DNA from: Peptococcus simiae
GTDB taxonomy: Bacteria; Bacillota; Peptococcia; Peptococcales; Peptococcaceae
NCBI RefSeq assembly: GCF_046097595.1
Contig: NZ_JBJUVG010000004.1
Location: 88,180-152,179, forward strand
DNA length: 64,000 nt
Direction of reading: 5' to 3'
Every line of letters starts with the position of its first letter. Position 1 is the stretch's first letter. The translations under genes were made by a program, and so were the position numbers. Positions 1-8,086 of this stretch are shown piece after piece. Below the pieces are notes generated by a model that saw only the letters and a list, made by a program, of their open reading frames with translations, was not told the DNA's origin and ran no database searches.

Positions 1-69
1 GATGTGGTCGTGACCTCGGTCATCCAGACCAATGCGGGCCGGATGATTTTTGTGCGATTGGAGGACTAA
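1..69 (+). CDS. yacL: C-terminal end of PIN/TRAM-domain protein (YacL-like), partial
   Basis: The window opens inside a reading frame that runs from base 1 to a TAA at 67-69 and ends with residues VIQTNAGRMIFVRLED. A TRAM-domain tail of the form 'VTSxLQTxAGRMIF' is what I recall for the C-terminus of YacL-type PIN/TRAM membrane proteins. YacL also directly precedes ispD in Bacillus-like genomes, which fits the next gene. Only 22 residues are visible, so the assignment rests on this short match and on gene order. The ispD ribosome-binding site lies within its last codons, suggesting translational coupling. Confidence 0.6.
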   Translation, partial: DVVVTSVIQTNAGRMIFVRLED

Positions 70-70
70 G

Positions 71-772
71 GTGTTAGGTATAGTGGTTTTGGCTGCCGGC
101 CGCGGCAAGCGGATGGGGGCAGAAGGCAATAAATTATTTTTGCCCCTGGGCGGGCAGTCGGTTTTAAGCCTAACCCTTTGCCATATTAGGGCCGGGGCGC
201 CGGCCTGTCCCCTGATGGTCGTTTACCGGCCTGGAGAGAAGGCTATTGTCCAGGCAGCTATTAACGAGGCGGGCCTGGCCCCTGACCGGGTCCTTTTAAT
301 TGAAGGGGGCGCCGAGCGGCAGGACTCTGTCCGCCTGGCCTTGGCGGCCCTCCCGGCGGACTGGGACCGGGTTCTCATCCATGATGGGGCCCGGCCCATC
401 TTACGAGCCGACCTCATGGCCCGGCTGGTCCGGGGACTTGACCAGGCTGCAGCGGTCATCCCGGTCCTGCCGGTGACTGATACCGTCAAGATGGTCGATG
501 CCGCCGGCTATGTCCTTAAAACCGTTGACCGGGCCAGCCTTTACCGGGTCCAGACCCCTCAAGCCTTTCAAGTGGCTCCCCTGCGGGCCTACCATCAGCA
601 AGCCCTGCAAGCGGGTCTGACGGTAACCGATGACGCGGCCCTCATGGAGGCCTATGGGGAAGGGGTCCTTACTGTGGCCGGTGACCCCTATAATATTAAG
701 GTCACTGTGCCGGCAGACCTCCCTCTGGCAGCACTTTATTTAAAGGAGAGCGGACTATGCGAATCGGATTAG
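71..772 (+). CDS. ispD: 2-C-methyl-D-erythritol 4-phosphate cytidylyltransferase
   Basis: IspD joins CTP to methylerythritol 4-phosphate in the non-mevalonate isoprenoid pathway. The 233-residue protein has the nucleotide-binding loop LAAGRGKRMG (residues 7-16), the HDGARP motif at 104-109 and the TVDRxxLYRVQTPQAF segment typical of the family. I chose GTG at 71 as the start because GGAGG at 60-64 sits 6 bases upstream and the protein then begins MLGIVVLAAG, as in homologues; a longer frame opening at 50 overlaps yacL and has no ribosome-binding site. Its end overlaps ispF by 16 bases, so the two are almost certainly cotranslated. Confidence 0.96.
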   Translation: MLGIVVLAAGRGKRMGAEGNKLFLPLGGQSVLSLTLCHIRAGAPACPLMVVYRPGEKAIVQAAINEAGLAPDRVLLIEGGAERQDSVRLALAALPADWDRVLIHDGARPILRADLMARLVRGLDQAAAVIPVLPVTDTVKMVDAAGYVLKTVDRASLYRVQTPQAFQVAPLRAYHQQALQAGLTVTDDAALMEAYGEGVLTVAGDPYNIKVTVPADLPLAALYLKESGLCESD

Positions 773-1236
773 GTACAGATATTCACGCTTTTGCAGACGA
801 CCGGCCCCTTATCCTGGGGGGTGTGACCATCCCCTATGACCGGGGCCTGGCCGGCCATTCAGATGCTGATGTCCTGGCCCATGCCCTGACGGACGCCCTT
901 CTGGGGGCGGCCGGTCTGGGTGATATCGGCCGCCACTTTCCGGATACCGACCCGGCCTATAAGGGGGCCGATAGCCTGGTCCTCTTAAAGGAGGCCTACC
1001 GGCTGGTCCGGCAGGCCGGTTACCGGCTTGGCAATGCCGACTGTGTCATTATGGCCCAGGCCCCCAAGCTGGCCCCCTATATTGACCAGATGAGCCGGCA
1101 GCTGGCTGGAGCCCTTGATGAAAGGCCCGGCCAGGTGCATATCAAGGCCACCACAACGGAGAAGCTGGGTTTTGTCGGTCGCCAAGAAGGCATTGCCGCC
1201 CAGGCGGTGGTCCTGTTGACGGTGGATAGTGAGTGA
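757..1236 (+). CDS. ispF: 2-C-methyl-D-erythritol 2,4-cyclodiphosphate synthase
   Basis: IspF forms the cyclic diphosphate two steps after IspD in the same pathway. The 159-residue length is standard. The zinc ligands are in DIH (residues 8-10) and the HSDADVxxHA motif follows near residue 34. The C-terminal TTTEKLGFVGRQEG signature is intact. The start lies inside the ispD 3' end, with AAAGGAG upstream, and the stop overlaps the next gene, forming a tight ispD-ispF-mrnC string. Confidence 0.97.
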   Translation: MRIGLGTDIHAFADDRPLILGGVTIPYDRGLAGHSDADVLAHALTDALLGAAGLGDIGRHFPDTDPAYKGADSLVLLKEAYRLVRQAGYRLGNADCVIMAQAPKLAPYIDQMSRQLAGALDERPGQVHIKATTTEKLGFVGRQEGIAAQAVVLLTVDSE

Positions 1237-1633
1237 TTTGATGACAGAAAAAGAAGCCTTTAATTTATCCGCCCTTACCCTGGCCTGGGTCGGGGATGCA
1301 GTTTATGAGTTGCACCTGCGCACAGCCCTTTTGGCAGAGAGCCACAAGGCCTCTACCCTGAGCCGCTTGTGTGTGGGTTTTGTTAACCATGGGGCCCAGT
1401 CCAGGGTACTTTCAGCCCTTGAGCCCCTCCTTACCGAGAAGGAGGCCCAGGTCTTGCGGCGGGGTCGCAATGCCAACGGGTCTGTTCCCCGGGGTGGTAA
1501 CCCCGGCGATTACCGGCGGGCCACCGGCCTGGAGGCCCTGGTGGGCTACCTCTACCTAAGTGGCGAGGCCGACCGGTTGCAAGAGCTCTTTTTGATCGTA
1601 GACAAGGAGTGCGGAATTGAGTCGAGCAGATAA
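1229..1633 (+). CDS. mrnC: Mini-ribonuclease III
   Basis: This is an RNase III catalytic domain without the double-stranded RNA-binding domain, used in Firmicutes for 23S rRNA maturation. The protein has 134 residues if GTG at 1229 is used, or 130 from ATG at 1241; the GTG overlaps the ispF stop. Diagnostic segments are ALTLAWVGDAVYELHLR, with the first acidic metal ligand, and ATGLEALVGYLYLSG, with the second. In Bacillus the gene sits between cysS and rlmB; here gltX, cysE and cysS are absent and thyA follows. Confidence 0.94.
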   Translation: MSDLMTEKEAFNLSALTLAWVGDAVYELHLRTALLAESHKASTLSRLCVGFVNHGAQSRVLSALEPLLTEKEAQVLRRGRNANGSVPRGGNPGDYRRATGLEALVGYLYLSGEADRLQELFLIVDKECGIESSR

Positions 1634-2447
1634 TATTTTTATAGACAACTGTCGGGAAATTTTGACCAAGGGCGTGTGGGACAAGGACTACCCTGTCCGG
1701 CCCCGGTGGGCAGATGGGACCCCGGCCCATACCATCAAGGCCTTCGGACTCGTGAACCGCTACAATTTGGCGGAAGAATTCCCGGTCTTAACCCTACGCC
1801 GGACTTATTATAAAAATGCCGTTGACGAGCTCTTATGGATTTGGCAAAAGAAATCCAACCGGGTGGCTGATTTGAAAAGCCGGATTTGGGATGCTTGGGA
1901 GCGGCCAGATGGGACTATCGGCAAGGCCTACGGCTACCAGCTGGGCGTGGTCCACCATTACCCGGAAGGGGACTTTGACCAGGTGGATAAACTGCTCTAT
2001 GACCTGGTTCATACCCCCCATAGCCGGCGGCTCATGACCAATATGTACAACCATGCCGATCTCCACGACATGGCCCTCTACCCCTGTGCCTACTCCATGA
2101 CCTTTAATGTAACAGGTAACAAGCTCAACGCCATTTTGAACCAGCGGAGCCAGGACATGCTGACGGCCAACAATTGGAATGTGGTCCAGTATGCCGTCCT
2201 GGTTCATATGCTGGCCCAGGTGACCGGCCTTGAGGTGGGGGAATTTGTTCATGTCATTGCCGATGCCCATATTTATGACCGGCATGTGGATATGGTTCGC
2301 GAGTTACTTGACCGGGAGCCCCGGCCGGCGCCGGTTCTCCGGCTCAACCCGGCAGTGACCGATTTTTACGATTTTACAGTGGATGATGTGGCCCTAGAGG
2401 GCTATGCGCCCCATGAATTTAACCATAAAATTCCGGTAGCAGAGTAG
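1617..2447 (+). CDS. thyA: Thymidylate synthase (ThyA)
   Basis: ThyA methylates dUMP to dTMP using methylenetetrahydrofolate. The 276-residue protein resembles the Bacillus ThyA subfamily: the catalytic cysteine (C157) lies in YPCAYSMTF, where many other enzymes have PCH. Other signatures are LLWIWQKKSN, RRLMTNMYN, RSQDM and the C-terminal DFYDFTVDD. The start is TTG at 1617, supported by AAGGAG about 9 bases upstream. It overlaps mrnC by 17 bases. folA follows after 8 bases and regenerates the folate cofactor, so the pair is a functional unit inserted in the isoprenoid/RNA-processing cluster. Confidence 0.95.
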   Translation: MSRADNIFIDNCREILTKGVWDKDYPVRPRWADGTPAHTIKAFGLVNRYNLAEEFPVLTLRRTYYKNAVDELLWIWQKKSNRVADLKSRIWDAWERPDGTIGKAYGYQLGVVHHYPEGDFDQVDKLLYDLVHTPHSRRLMTNMYNHADLHDMALYPCAYSMTFNVTGNKLNAILNQRSQDMLTANNWNVVQYAVLVHMLAQVTGLEVGEFVHVIADAHIYDRHVDMVRELLDREPRPAPVLRLNPAVTDFYDFTVDDVALEGYAPHEFNHKIPVAE

Positions 2448-2455
2448 GTGATCAT

Positions 2456-2944
2456 ATGGAATTTATCGTAGCTGTTGACCGAGGCTGGGGTATTGGCCAA
2501 AAGGGGCAAATGCTCTTTCATGTACCGGCAGACCTGGCCTTTTTTAAGGAAACGACCATGGGTGGGGCCCTGCTTATGGGCCGGAAAACCTTTGAGAGCC
2601 TGCCCGGGGTTTTGCCCGGCCGGCTGAACCTGGTCCTGACCCGGCAAGCGGGGTACGACGCCGGCGAGGCCCAGGTGGTCCATTCGGTAGAAGAGGCCCT
2701 GGCTGCTGCCGGTGACCGACGCTTATTTTTAATTGGCGGAGGCGACCTCTACCGGGCCCTCCTGGACCAATGTGAGGCCGGGTATGTAACCCGGATTGAT
2801 GCAGAAGCCCCGGCGGATACTTATTTTCCGGATATGGGGGCAGAGGCCGGCTGGCTGCCGCCGGAAGTTATTCGAGAAGGGACCGATAACGGCTATGCCT
2901 TCCGGATTGAACGCTACCGGCGGGACCAGGCGGCACAAGAATAG
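2456..2944 (+). CDS. folA: Dihydrofolate reductase
   Basis: FolA reduces dihydrofolate produced by ThyA back to tetrahydrofolate using NADPH. The 162-residue length fits. Visible motifs are the N-terminal IVAVDRGWGIGQKGQMLFHVPAD segment (core WGIGQKGQMLFHVPAD), the GRKTFESLP cofactor loop and the FLIGGGDLYRALL Rossmann-like stretch. It lies 8 bases after thyA and its stop overlaps the ribosome-binding site of rlmB, so the run continues as one operon. Confidence 0.95.
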   Translation: MEFIVAVDRGWGIGQKGQMLFHVPADLAFFKETTMGGALLMGRKTFESLPGVLPGRLNLVLTRQAGYDAGEAQVVHSVEEALAAAGDRRLFLIGGGDLYRALLDQCEAGYVTRIDAEAPADTYFPDMGAEAGWLPPEVIREGTDNGYAFRIERYRRDQAAQE

Positions 2945-2958
2945 AGGAGGCAGTTACC

Positions 2959-3693
2959 ATAGCTGATTTATACGGAAGAAACGCTGTACGGGAAGCCCTG
3001 AAAAGTGAGGCCGACCTCCAGCATATTAGCTTAGCAAAAGGGGCTAGACATGGTGTCATTGAGGACATTAGACGGCTGGCCAAAACGGCCGGCGTACCGG
3101 TGCGGGAAGTTGACCGCCGGGTCCTGGACCGGCGGTTTCCGGGTAAAAACCACCAAGGGGTGGCAGCCACCCTGGCGGAATTGGCCTATGTTGAATGGGA
3201 AGACATCGTTCGCCGGGCCAAGGCCAAGGGGGAGGCCCCGCTCATCCTGCTCCTGGATGATATTGAAGACCCCCAAAACTTGGGGGCCATAATGCGGTCG
3301 GTAGATGCCTTTGGTGCCCACGGCATTATTATCCCTAAAAGACGGGCAGCCGGTTTAACAGAAGGGACCATGAAGGCAGCCTGCGGGGCCGGTGAACACG
3401 TTCCGGTGGCCCGGGTGGCCAACCTGGTCAATACCCTGAAGGCCCTGAAAAAAGAAGGCTTTTGGGTCTGCGGCAGCGCTGCCGATGGGACGGATATGTA
3501 TGACACCGACCTGACCGGGCCCCTGGTCCTGGTTATCGGCAACGAAGGTAAGGGGATGGGCCGGTTGGTCACGGAGACCTGTGACTTTATCGCCAGCATT
3601 CCCATTGGCGGCCAGGTAGGCTCCTTGAATGCCTCGGTGGCCTGCGGCATCCTGTTGGCTGAAATCAGCCGGCAGCGGAGGCTCAAGAGGTGA
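2959..3693 (+). CDS. rlmB: 23S rRNA 2'-O-methyltransferase RlmB (TrmH/SPOUT family), apparent ATA start
   Basis: RlmB-type enzymes 2'-O-methylate a guanosine of 23S rRNA from S-adenosylmethionine. The SPOUT signatures are complete: LLDDIEDPQNLGAIMRS, VIGNEGKGMG and IPIGGQVGSLNASVA. The frame stays open upstream to 2959, where homology to the usual N-terminus (xLYGRNAVREALKS) begins at an ATA codon with a perfect GAGGAGG at 2944-2950 eight bases before it. With that start the protein has 244 residues, the family norm. The first standard start in frame is GTG at 3100, which would remove 47 residues including the substrate-binding domain. Either ATA is the real initiator or the assembly has A for G at 2961. 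Confidence 0.9.
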   Translation: MADLYGRNAVREALKSEADLQHISLAKGARHGVIEDIRRLAKTAGVPVREVDRRVLDRRFPGKNHQGVAATLAELAYVEWEDIVRRAKAKGEAPLILLLDDIEDPQNLGAIMRSVDAFGAHGIIIPKRRAAGLTEGTMKAACGAGEHVPVARVANLVNTLKALKKEGFWVCGSAADGTDMYDTDLTGPLVLVIGNEGKGMGRLVTETCDFIASIPIGGQVGSLNASVACGILLAEISRQRRLKR

Positions 3694-4208
3694 CCACCTG
3701 GCTGATTGTCGATGGCTATAATATGATCGGCCAGTGGCCGGCCCTGAGCGGGGATGGGTCCCGGAGTCTGGAAGAGGCCCGGGACGACCTGAACGCCCGC
3801 CTGGATGAATACGGGGCCTTGAGCGGCTGGCGGGTCCTGGTGGTCTATGATGGTTACCGGGTCAAGGGCAATGCCGGCACCACCCGCCGCTTTCCCTACC
3901 TGGAAATCATCTACACCCCTGAAGGGGTCACCGCTGATATGGCTATCGAACGGCTGGCAGCCCAACTGCCCAAGCGGAGTCACTTTTATGTTGCCTCCGG
4001 GGACCGGTTAATCCAGGAAACGGTCCTCTCGCTAGGAGGCCTCCGCATGACCGGAACCGAACTCAGACAAGCTATTGCCGATGCGCGGGTCAAGGCGCAC
4101 CGGCTGATACATAAAGAAGTGCCGCGATCAACCCTTGACGGCCGGATTGACCCTGAGGTGCGTAGTCAGTTAGAAAAATTAATTAAGGAAGACGACAGAC
4201 CGTCGTGA
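3690..4208 (+). CDS. NYN-domain ribonuclease (YacP/Rae1-like)
   Basis: This 172-residue protein belongs to the YacP family of PIN-like NYN nucleases; the Bacillus member Rae1 cleaves mRNA on the ribosome. It starts WLIVDGYNMIG with the first acidic residue, continues with VVYDGYRVKG, TPEGVTADMAIERLA and VASGDRLIQE, which hold the remaining conserved acids. The GTG start at 3690 overlaps the rlmB stop (GTGA), a typical translational coupling. rlmB-yacP order is conserved in Firmicutes, but sigH, which usually follows, is missing here. Confidence 0.9.
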   Translation: MTTWLIVDGYNMIGQWPALSGDGSRSLEEARDDLNARLDEYGALSGWRVLVVYDGYRVKGNAGTTRRFPYLEIIYTPEGVTADMAIERLAAQLPKRSHFYVASGDRLIQETVLSLGGLRMTGTELRQAIADARVKAHRLIHKEVPRSTLDGRIDPEVRSQLEKLIKEDDRPS

Positions 4209-4221
4209 GAGGAGACCGGGT

Positions 4222-5463
4222 ATGCATTACACCGATATTCTTGACGTGGATAAGAAAAACGTGCAGAAGGCACGCAAGTACAGCTTGTCCATTATGGATG
4301 AAGAGATGAGCGTTGAAGAAGTGATCCGCGCCCTACATGAAAAAAATATCAGCGTAGAGCCCGAAGAATACTTCTATGCCCTACAGGTAATCAGTGAAAA
4401 CACTGACAATGAAGAAACCCTTATTAATGCATTTCCGGGGATGTTCAAAGCCTTTGAGGCTCACTTAAAACCAGAACCGCCAAGAAAATTTTCCAAGGAC
4501 CACCCCCTACGCCTATACCGGCAGGAAAACGAAGCCATGTATGATTACTTTGATGATGGCGTTCACATGCTCCGCTATGAATTTGACCAGGCGGCCTGGA
4601 TCCGCTATGCCAAAGAGGCCCAGGTCTATAAAACCCACCTGGCCCGCAAGCAAAACCAGCTCTACCCCCGGCTGGGGGATAAGGGGATTACCGGCCCCTT
4701 GCGGATTTTATGGTCCTATGATGATGATGTTAAAAATGCTCTGACCGAGTTTGAAAAGGCCGCCTTAGACGGGAATGAGAAGGCGATCCAATCAGCCTTT
4801 TATACCGTTTATGACGTGACCGCCTTTTTGATGCGAATTGAAGAAAAACTTCTGTATCCGGCAGCCTTCAAGCTTTTAACCCTAAATGAATTTATCAAGA
4901 TGGAAGTCGGCGATGACGAGATCGGCTATGCCTTTATTGAACCACCGGCCCACAGCCAGAAAGAGCGACAAATGATGCGGGGGCTGGAAATCCTCATGCT
5001 CCACCATGACGGGAGCGACCTGTCCGGCGACACGATTTTGAACCTGTCCACCGGGCGGATGAGCCTCAGACAGCTCAACCTCATGCTGGGCCACCTGCCC
5101 TTTGACCTGACCTTTATCGATGAAAATGACCTGGTCCGCTTCTATAATTCCCGGGCCGACCGGCTTTTTCCCCGGTCAGCGGGGGTCATCGGCCGGGATG
5201 TAAAAAATTGCCATCCCCGGGAGAGCCTGGCCAAGGTGGAAGCCCTGATTGAAGATTTGCGGACAGGCCAGCGGGCCTACGCAGACTTTTGGTACCCCAG
5301 AGGGGAAGAGATGATCTTAGTCCGTTACATTGCCGTCCGGGATAGCTCGGATGTTTTCCGGGGCATCCTGGAAATGGCCATGGACCTGGCCCCCTTCCAA
5401 AAAATCGAAGGCGTCCACCGCCTGGCGGATGAATACGGGCAACGAAAAAAAGCCGGAGAGTGA
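4222..5463 (+). CDS. DUF438 / hemerythrin-PAS domain protein
   Basis: The 413-residue soluble protein matches the architecture of DUF438-containing proteins: an N-terminal DUF438-like helical region (about 20-95), a hemerythrin-type segment with spaced H/E residues (about 95-235), a linker, and a C-terminal PAS-like domain (about 290-400, beginning LPFDLTFIDENDLVRFYN). Such proteins are common in anaerobes and are thought to sense oxygen, metal or redox state, but no ligand can be read from sequence. GAGAGGAG precedes the ATG. The stop codon lies in the loop of a terminator hairpin. The DUF438 assignment is from memory of the family's domain order. Confidence 0.75.
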   Translation: MHYTDILDVDKKNVQKARKYSLSIMDEEMSVEEVIRALHEKNISVEPEEYFYALQVISENTDNEETLINAFPGMFKAFEAHLKPEPPRKFSKDHPLRLYRQENEAMYDYFDDGVHMLRYEFDQAAWIRYAKEAQVYKTHLARKQNQLYPRLGDKGITGPLRILWSYDDDVKNALTEFEKAALDGNEKAIQSAFYTVYDVTAFLMRIEEKLLYPAAFKLLTLNEFIKMEVGDDEIGYAFIEPPAHSQKERQMMRGLEILMLHHDGSDLSGDTILNLSTGRMSLRQLNLMLGHLPFDLTFIDENDLVRFYNSRADRLFPRSAGVIGRDVKNCHPRESLAKVEALIEDLRTGQRAYADFWYPRGEEMILVRYIAVRDSSDVFRGILEMAMDLAPFQKIEGVHRLADEYGQRKKAGE

Positions 5464-5478
5464 TTCTCCGGCCCTTTC
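5445..5478. terminator. Bidirectional terminator overlapping the end of the DUF438 gene
   Basis: Arms GCCGGAGA (5452-5459) and TCTCCGGC (5465-5472) pair perfectly, with the upstream gene's stop codon in the loop. An A-run at 5445-5451 gives a T-tail on the - strand, so it can also end the convergent gene at 5507-5854. Confidence 0.8.
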
Positions 5479-5506
5479 TAGCATAGGGTAAAATAAGAGG
5501 GGTTGC

Positions 5507-5854
5507 TTAGCTGTCAGCCTCGCCATCTTCACCAATTAAGGGCACGAAGGCCGGCACCGGTGTCCAGACCGGCCGCATGGCAATGAGGGCCAGGGACCGG
5601 GCCTTTTCTAAAATAGGGGCAATGGCCTCTTCAGGGCCCTCAATGACCAGGTAGTCATTGGCCTGGCCGACACTGGCCATCCATTCGTTGATTTCCGTGA
5701 CGGTTTCTTCGGATAGGGGGCCCTTGTCCACCTGCTTCCAGGGCATCCGGAGGGTAACCGGCAGCTTGAGCAGACGGTCACCTCCCATCGTTGCTAAAGA
5801 GTTATAATGTAAGTCATCTAACCGTGTATTGGTTAATAAAAGTGCTTGTGTCAT
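5507..5854 (-). CDS. Small protein of unknown function (115 aa)
   Basis: I do not recognise this 115-residue soluble protein. It begins MTQALLLTNTRLDDLHYNSLATMGG and has an acidic middle and C-terminus without cysteines or membrane segments. An AAAGGAG lies upstream of the ATG on the - strand, and the frame ends just before a bidirectional terminator, so it appears to be a real gene. It is divergent from the Rrf2 regulator at 5942, sharing an 87-base intergenic region, so the regulator could control it. No function is claimed. Confidence 0.65.
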   Translation of the reverse strand: MTQALLLTNTRLDDLHYNSLATMGGDRLLKLPVTLRMPWKQVDKGPLSEETVTEINEWMASVGQANDYLVIEGPEEAIAPILEKARSLALIAMRPVWTPVPAFVPLIGEDGEADS

Positions 5855-5941
5855 TTACTGCCGCTCCTTTCTACCCCCATCATACAGGGGGGCAGGCCGG
5901 CTTGCAAGTATTCCAATCAACCATTAAGACAGGAGGCGCCT

Positions 5942-6415
5942 ATGAAAATATCCACCAAAGGCCGGTACGGACTACGGGTCCTCATTGATTTAGCCGAACA
6001 TTCATCTGAAGACCAGCGCGAAACCCTAAGGGCTATCTCCGACCGGCAGAAAATCACGATTAAATATTTAGAGCAAATTATGGTTCCCCTCCTGCAAGAT
6101 GGCTACATCAAGAGCTTTCGTGGCCACTCAGGCGGCTATGTTCTGAGCCGGCGGCCGGCAGACATCCGGATCGGTGATGTGGTCCGGACCATGGAAGGGT
6201 CCCTGGCCCCGGTGGCCTGTCTGGAATCAGATGCCGACCACTGCCCCATGGCCGCTGACTGTCCCACCCTGGCCCTGTGGCAGGGCCTGGAGGCCATTAT
6301 CGAGGCCTATCTGGATCAAATTTCTCTGGCGGATCTTATCAATGATACGGTAGAAGACTTTGTCCTGATCCGTCGTGCAGACTACCTAAAGGAAGGGAGT
6401 GCCCATGAGTCCTAG
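5942..6415 (+). CDS. Rrf2-family transcriptional regulator
   Basis: The 157-residue protein starts MKISTKGRYGLRVLIDLAEHS, a standard Rrf2 N-terminus with a winged helix. Three cysteines in CLESDADHCPMAADC match the Fe-S ligand region of IscR/CymR-like members, so it may hold an iron-sulfur cluster; CymR itself lacks one. ATG at 5942 follows AGGAGGCGCCT; a longer frame from 5846 has no ribosome-binding site. No cysteine-biosynthesis or suf/isc gene is adjacent; the next gene overlaps it by 11 bases and encodes a CBS-domain transporter. Its target is unknown, though the divergent 115-residue gene is a candidate. Confidence 0.92.
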   Translation: MKISTKGRYGLRVLIDLAEHSSEDQRETLRAISDRQKITIKYLEQIMVPLLQDGYIKSFRGHSGGYVLSRRPADIRIGDVVRTMEGSLAPVACLESDADHCPMAADCPTLALWQGLEAIIEAYLDQISLADLINDTVEDFVLIRRADYLKEGSAHES

Positions 6416-7682
6416 TGGATATATCTTAGCCATCGTAATCCTTTTGTGCGGATCGGCCTTCTTTTCTGCTTCAGAAACGGCCTTCACCTCTTTGAATATC
6501 ATTCGGATGAAAAAAATGGCCGCCGATGGGAACAAGAAGGCGGAAAGGGTCTTGGCCATGGCCGAGAACTATGAGCGCTTATTGAGCTCCATTTTGATTG
6601 GAAACAATATTGTTAACATCACCTGTGCCTCCCTGGCCACGGTCTTGTTCGTGGACCTGATGGGGGCCCGGGGGGTAACCATTTCCACTATTGTCATTAC
6701 CATTGCCACCCTGACCTTTGGTGAGATTACCCCTAAAACCATTGCAAAGGAGCGGGCAGAGGCCATCAGCCTAGCCTTCAGCGGCCCCCTGCACGCCATT
6801 ATGGTGATTTTTAAACCCCTGACGGCTATTTTCGGTCTCTTGCAAACCGGTCTGGGCCGGTTTTTTGGCGGCGATGATGATGCCGGCATTACCGAAGATG
6901 AGCTAATGACCATTGTCGATGAGGCGGAAGAATTCGGCAATATTGAAGCCGACGAACGGGAACTCATCCGGAGCGCCATGCAATTCGATGACCGGATTGT
7001 CGGGGATATTTATACCCCCCGGGTCCACGTCGTTGCCGTTGATGAAACTGCAGAGATTGAAGAAGTCATCGACCTCTTTAAGAGCAGCGGCTATTCCCGC
7101 CTGCCGGTCTACCGGGAAACCATCGATAATATTATCGGGGTTATCCACGTGAAAGACTTTTACGGGATGCTCCTACAGCAGAAGCAGGTCCCCCTTCAGG
7201 AATTGGCCAAGCCGGTGGGCTTTATTATGGAAAACAGAGACCTGGCCCGGCTGATGACCGCCCTGCAGCAGGATAAGTCCCACATGGTTGTCGTGACCGA
7301 TGAGTACGGGGGCACCGTCGGCATTGTCACCATGGAAGACCTCATCGAAGAATTGGTTGGGGACATCTGGGATGAGTACGATAAAGTAGAAGCCCACCTG
7401 CATAAGGTGGCCCCGGGCAACTACCTGGTCAGTGGCCAGGCGGAAGTGGATGACATCCTGCCCCGCTTTAATGTCAAAACAGATGACATTGAGGCCAATA
7501 CCGTCGGCGGTTGGCTGACTGATATCCTGGGCCGGATTCCCCGCAAGGGAGATGAGCTGACCCTCCAGGACTTTAGCGTCCGGGTCGAAAAGGCCAACCC
7601 CAGGTTTGTCGAGGAACTGCGCTTTACCCTTCGGACGCCGGGGGCAGACAAGTCCCCGGGCCTGCAGGATGAGGAGGCTTAA
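6405..7682 (+). CDS. CNNM/CorC-type transporter with CBS domains (hemolysin family)
   Basis: The 425-residue protein has an N-terminal CNNM (DUF21) membrane domain of about three to four helices (residues 3-170, starting YILAIVILLCGSAFFSASETAF), paired CBS domains (about 195-320, with YTPRVHVVAVD and MVVVTDEYGGTVGIVTMEDL) and a C-terminal CorC/HlyC domain (about 335-415). The family is linked to Mg2+ or other divalent cation efflux rather than hemolysis. The start ATG 6405 lies within the rrf2 end. No regulatory RNA is visible before it. Confidence 0.92.
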   Translation: MSPSGYILAIVILLCGSAFFSASETAFTSLNIIRMKKMAADGNKKAERVLAMAENYERLLSSILIGNNIVNITCASLATVLFVDLMGARGVTISTIVITIATLTFGEITPKTIAKERAEAISLAFSGPLHAIMVIFKPLTAIFGLLQTGLGRFFGGDDDAGITEDELMTIVDEAEEFGNIEADERELIRSAMQFDDRIVGDIYTPRVHVVAVDETAEIEEVIDLFKSSGYSRLPVYRETIDNIIGVIHVKDFYGMLLQQKQVPLQELAKPVGFIMENRDLARLMTALQQDKSHMVVVTDEYGGTVGIVTMEDLIEELVGDIWDEYDKVEAHLHKVAPGNYLVSGQAEVDDILPRFNVKTDDIEANTVGGWLTDILGRIPRKGDELTLQDFSVRVEKANPRFVEELRFTLRTPGADKSPGLQDEEA

Positions 7683-7684
7683 AG

Positions 7685-8086
7685 ATGGCTTTTCCAACAA
7701 TCGATGAAGTCCAGGAGATGCTGGAGGCGGCCTGCGAGGAAATCCCTGAGGCCTTTTATGACGAGCTGAACTTGGGCATTCATTTAGAGTCGGAGGCCCT
7801 GCTCCATCCCGAAGGGCATGGGGACCTCTATATCCTGGGTCAATACTCTGTCGACCTGATTGGCTGCCAGATCAGTATTTTTTACGGGTCCTTTAAGGCG
7901 GTCTTTGCAGATGCCGACCGGGATGCGGTGAGCCGGCAGGTCAAGGAGACCCTCCTGCATGAATTTCGCCACCACATGGAACGCCGGGCCGGTGAACGGG
8001 GGCTGGAAATTGAAGATGAAGAGGAATTGGCGAGCTACCACCATGAGTATGCTCTGCGGGTAGGAGGAAAAGATGCGTCTGGATAA
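7685..8086 (+). CDS. Zincin-like metallopeptidase family protein
   Basis: A 133-residue protein with the zinc-binding HExxH motif in LLHEFRHHMER, of the small bacterial 'zincin_1' metallopeptidase family. The glutamate and both histidines are intact; the third ligand may be one of the later Glu/His residues. Substrates of the family are not known to me. It lies 2 bases after the CBS transporter and overlaps the pseudouridine synthase by 14 bases. Confidence 0.85.
   Translation: MAFPTIDEVQEMLEAACEEIPEAFYDELNLGIHLESEALLHPEGHGDLYILGQYSVDLIGCQISIFYGSFKAVFADADRDAVSRQVKETLLHEFRHHMERRAGERGLEIEDEEELASYHHEYALRVGGKDASG

Noticed and set aside
3186..3983. 265-residue - strand ORF across rlmB and yacP
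   Set aside because: Shadow of two real + strand genes; Pro-rich low-complexity protein with no family features or ribosome-binding site.
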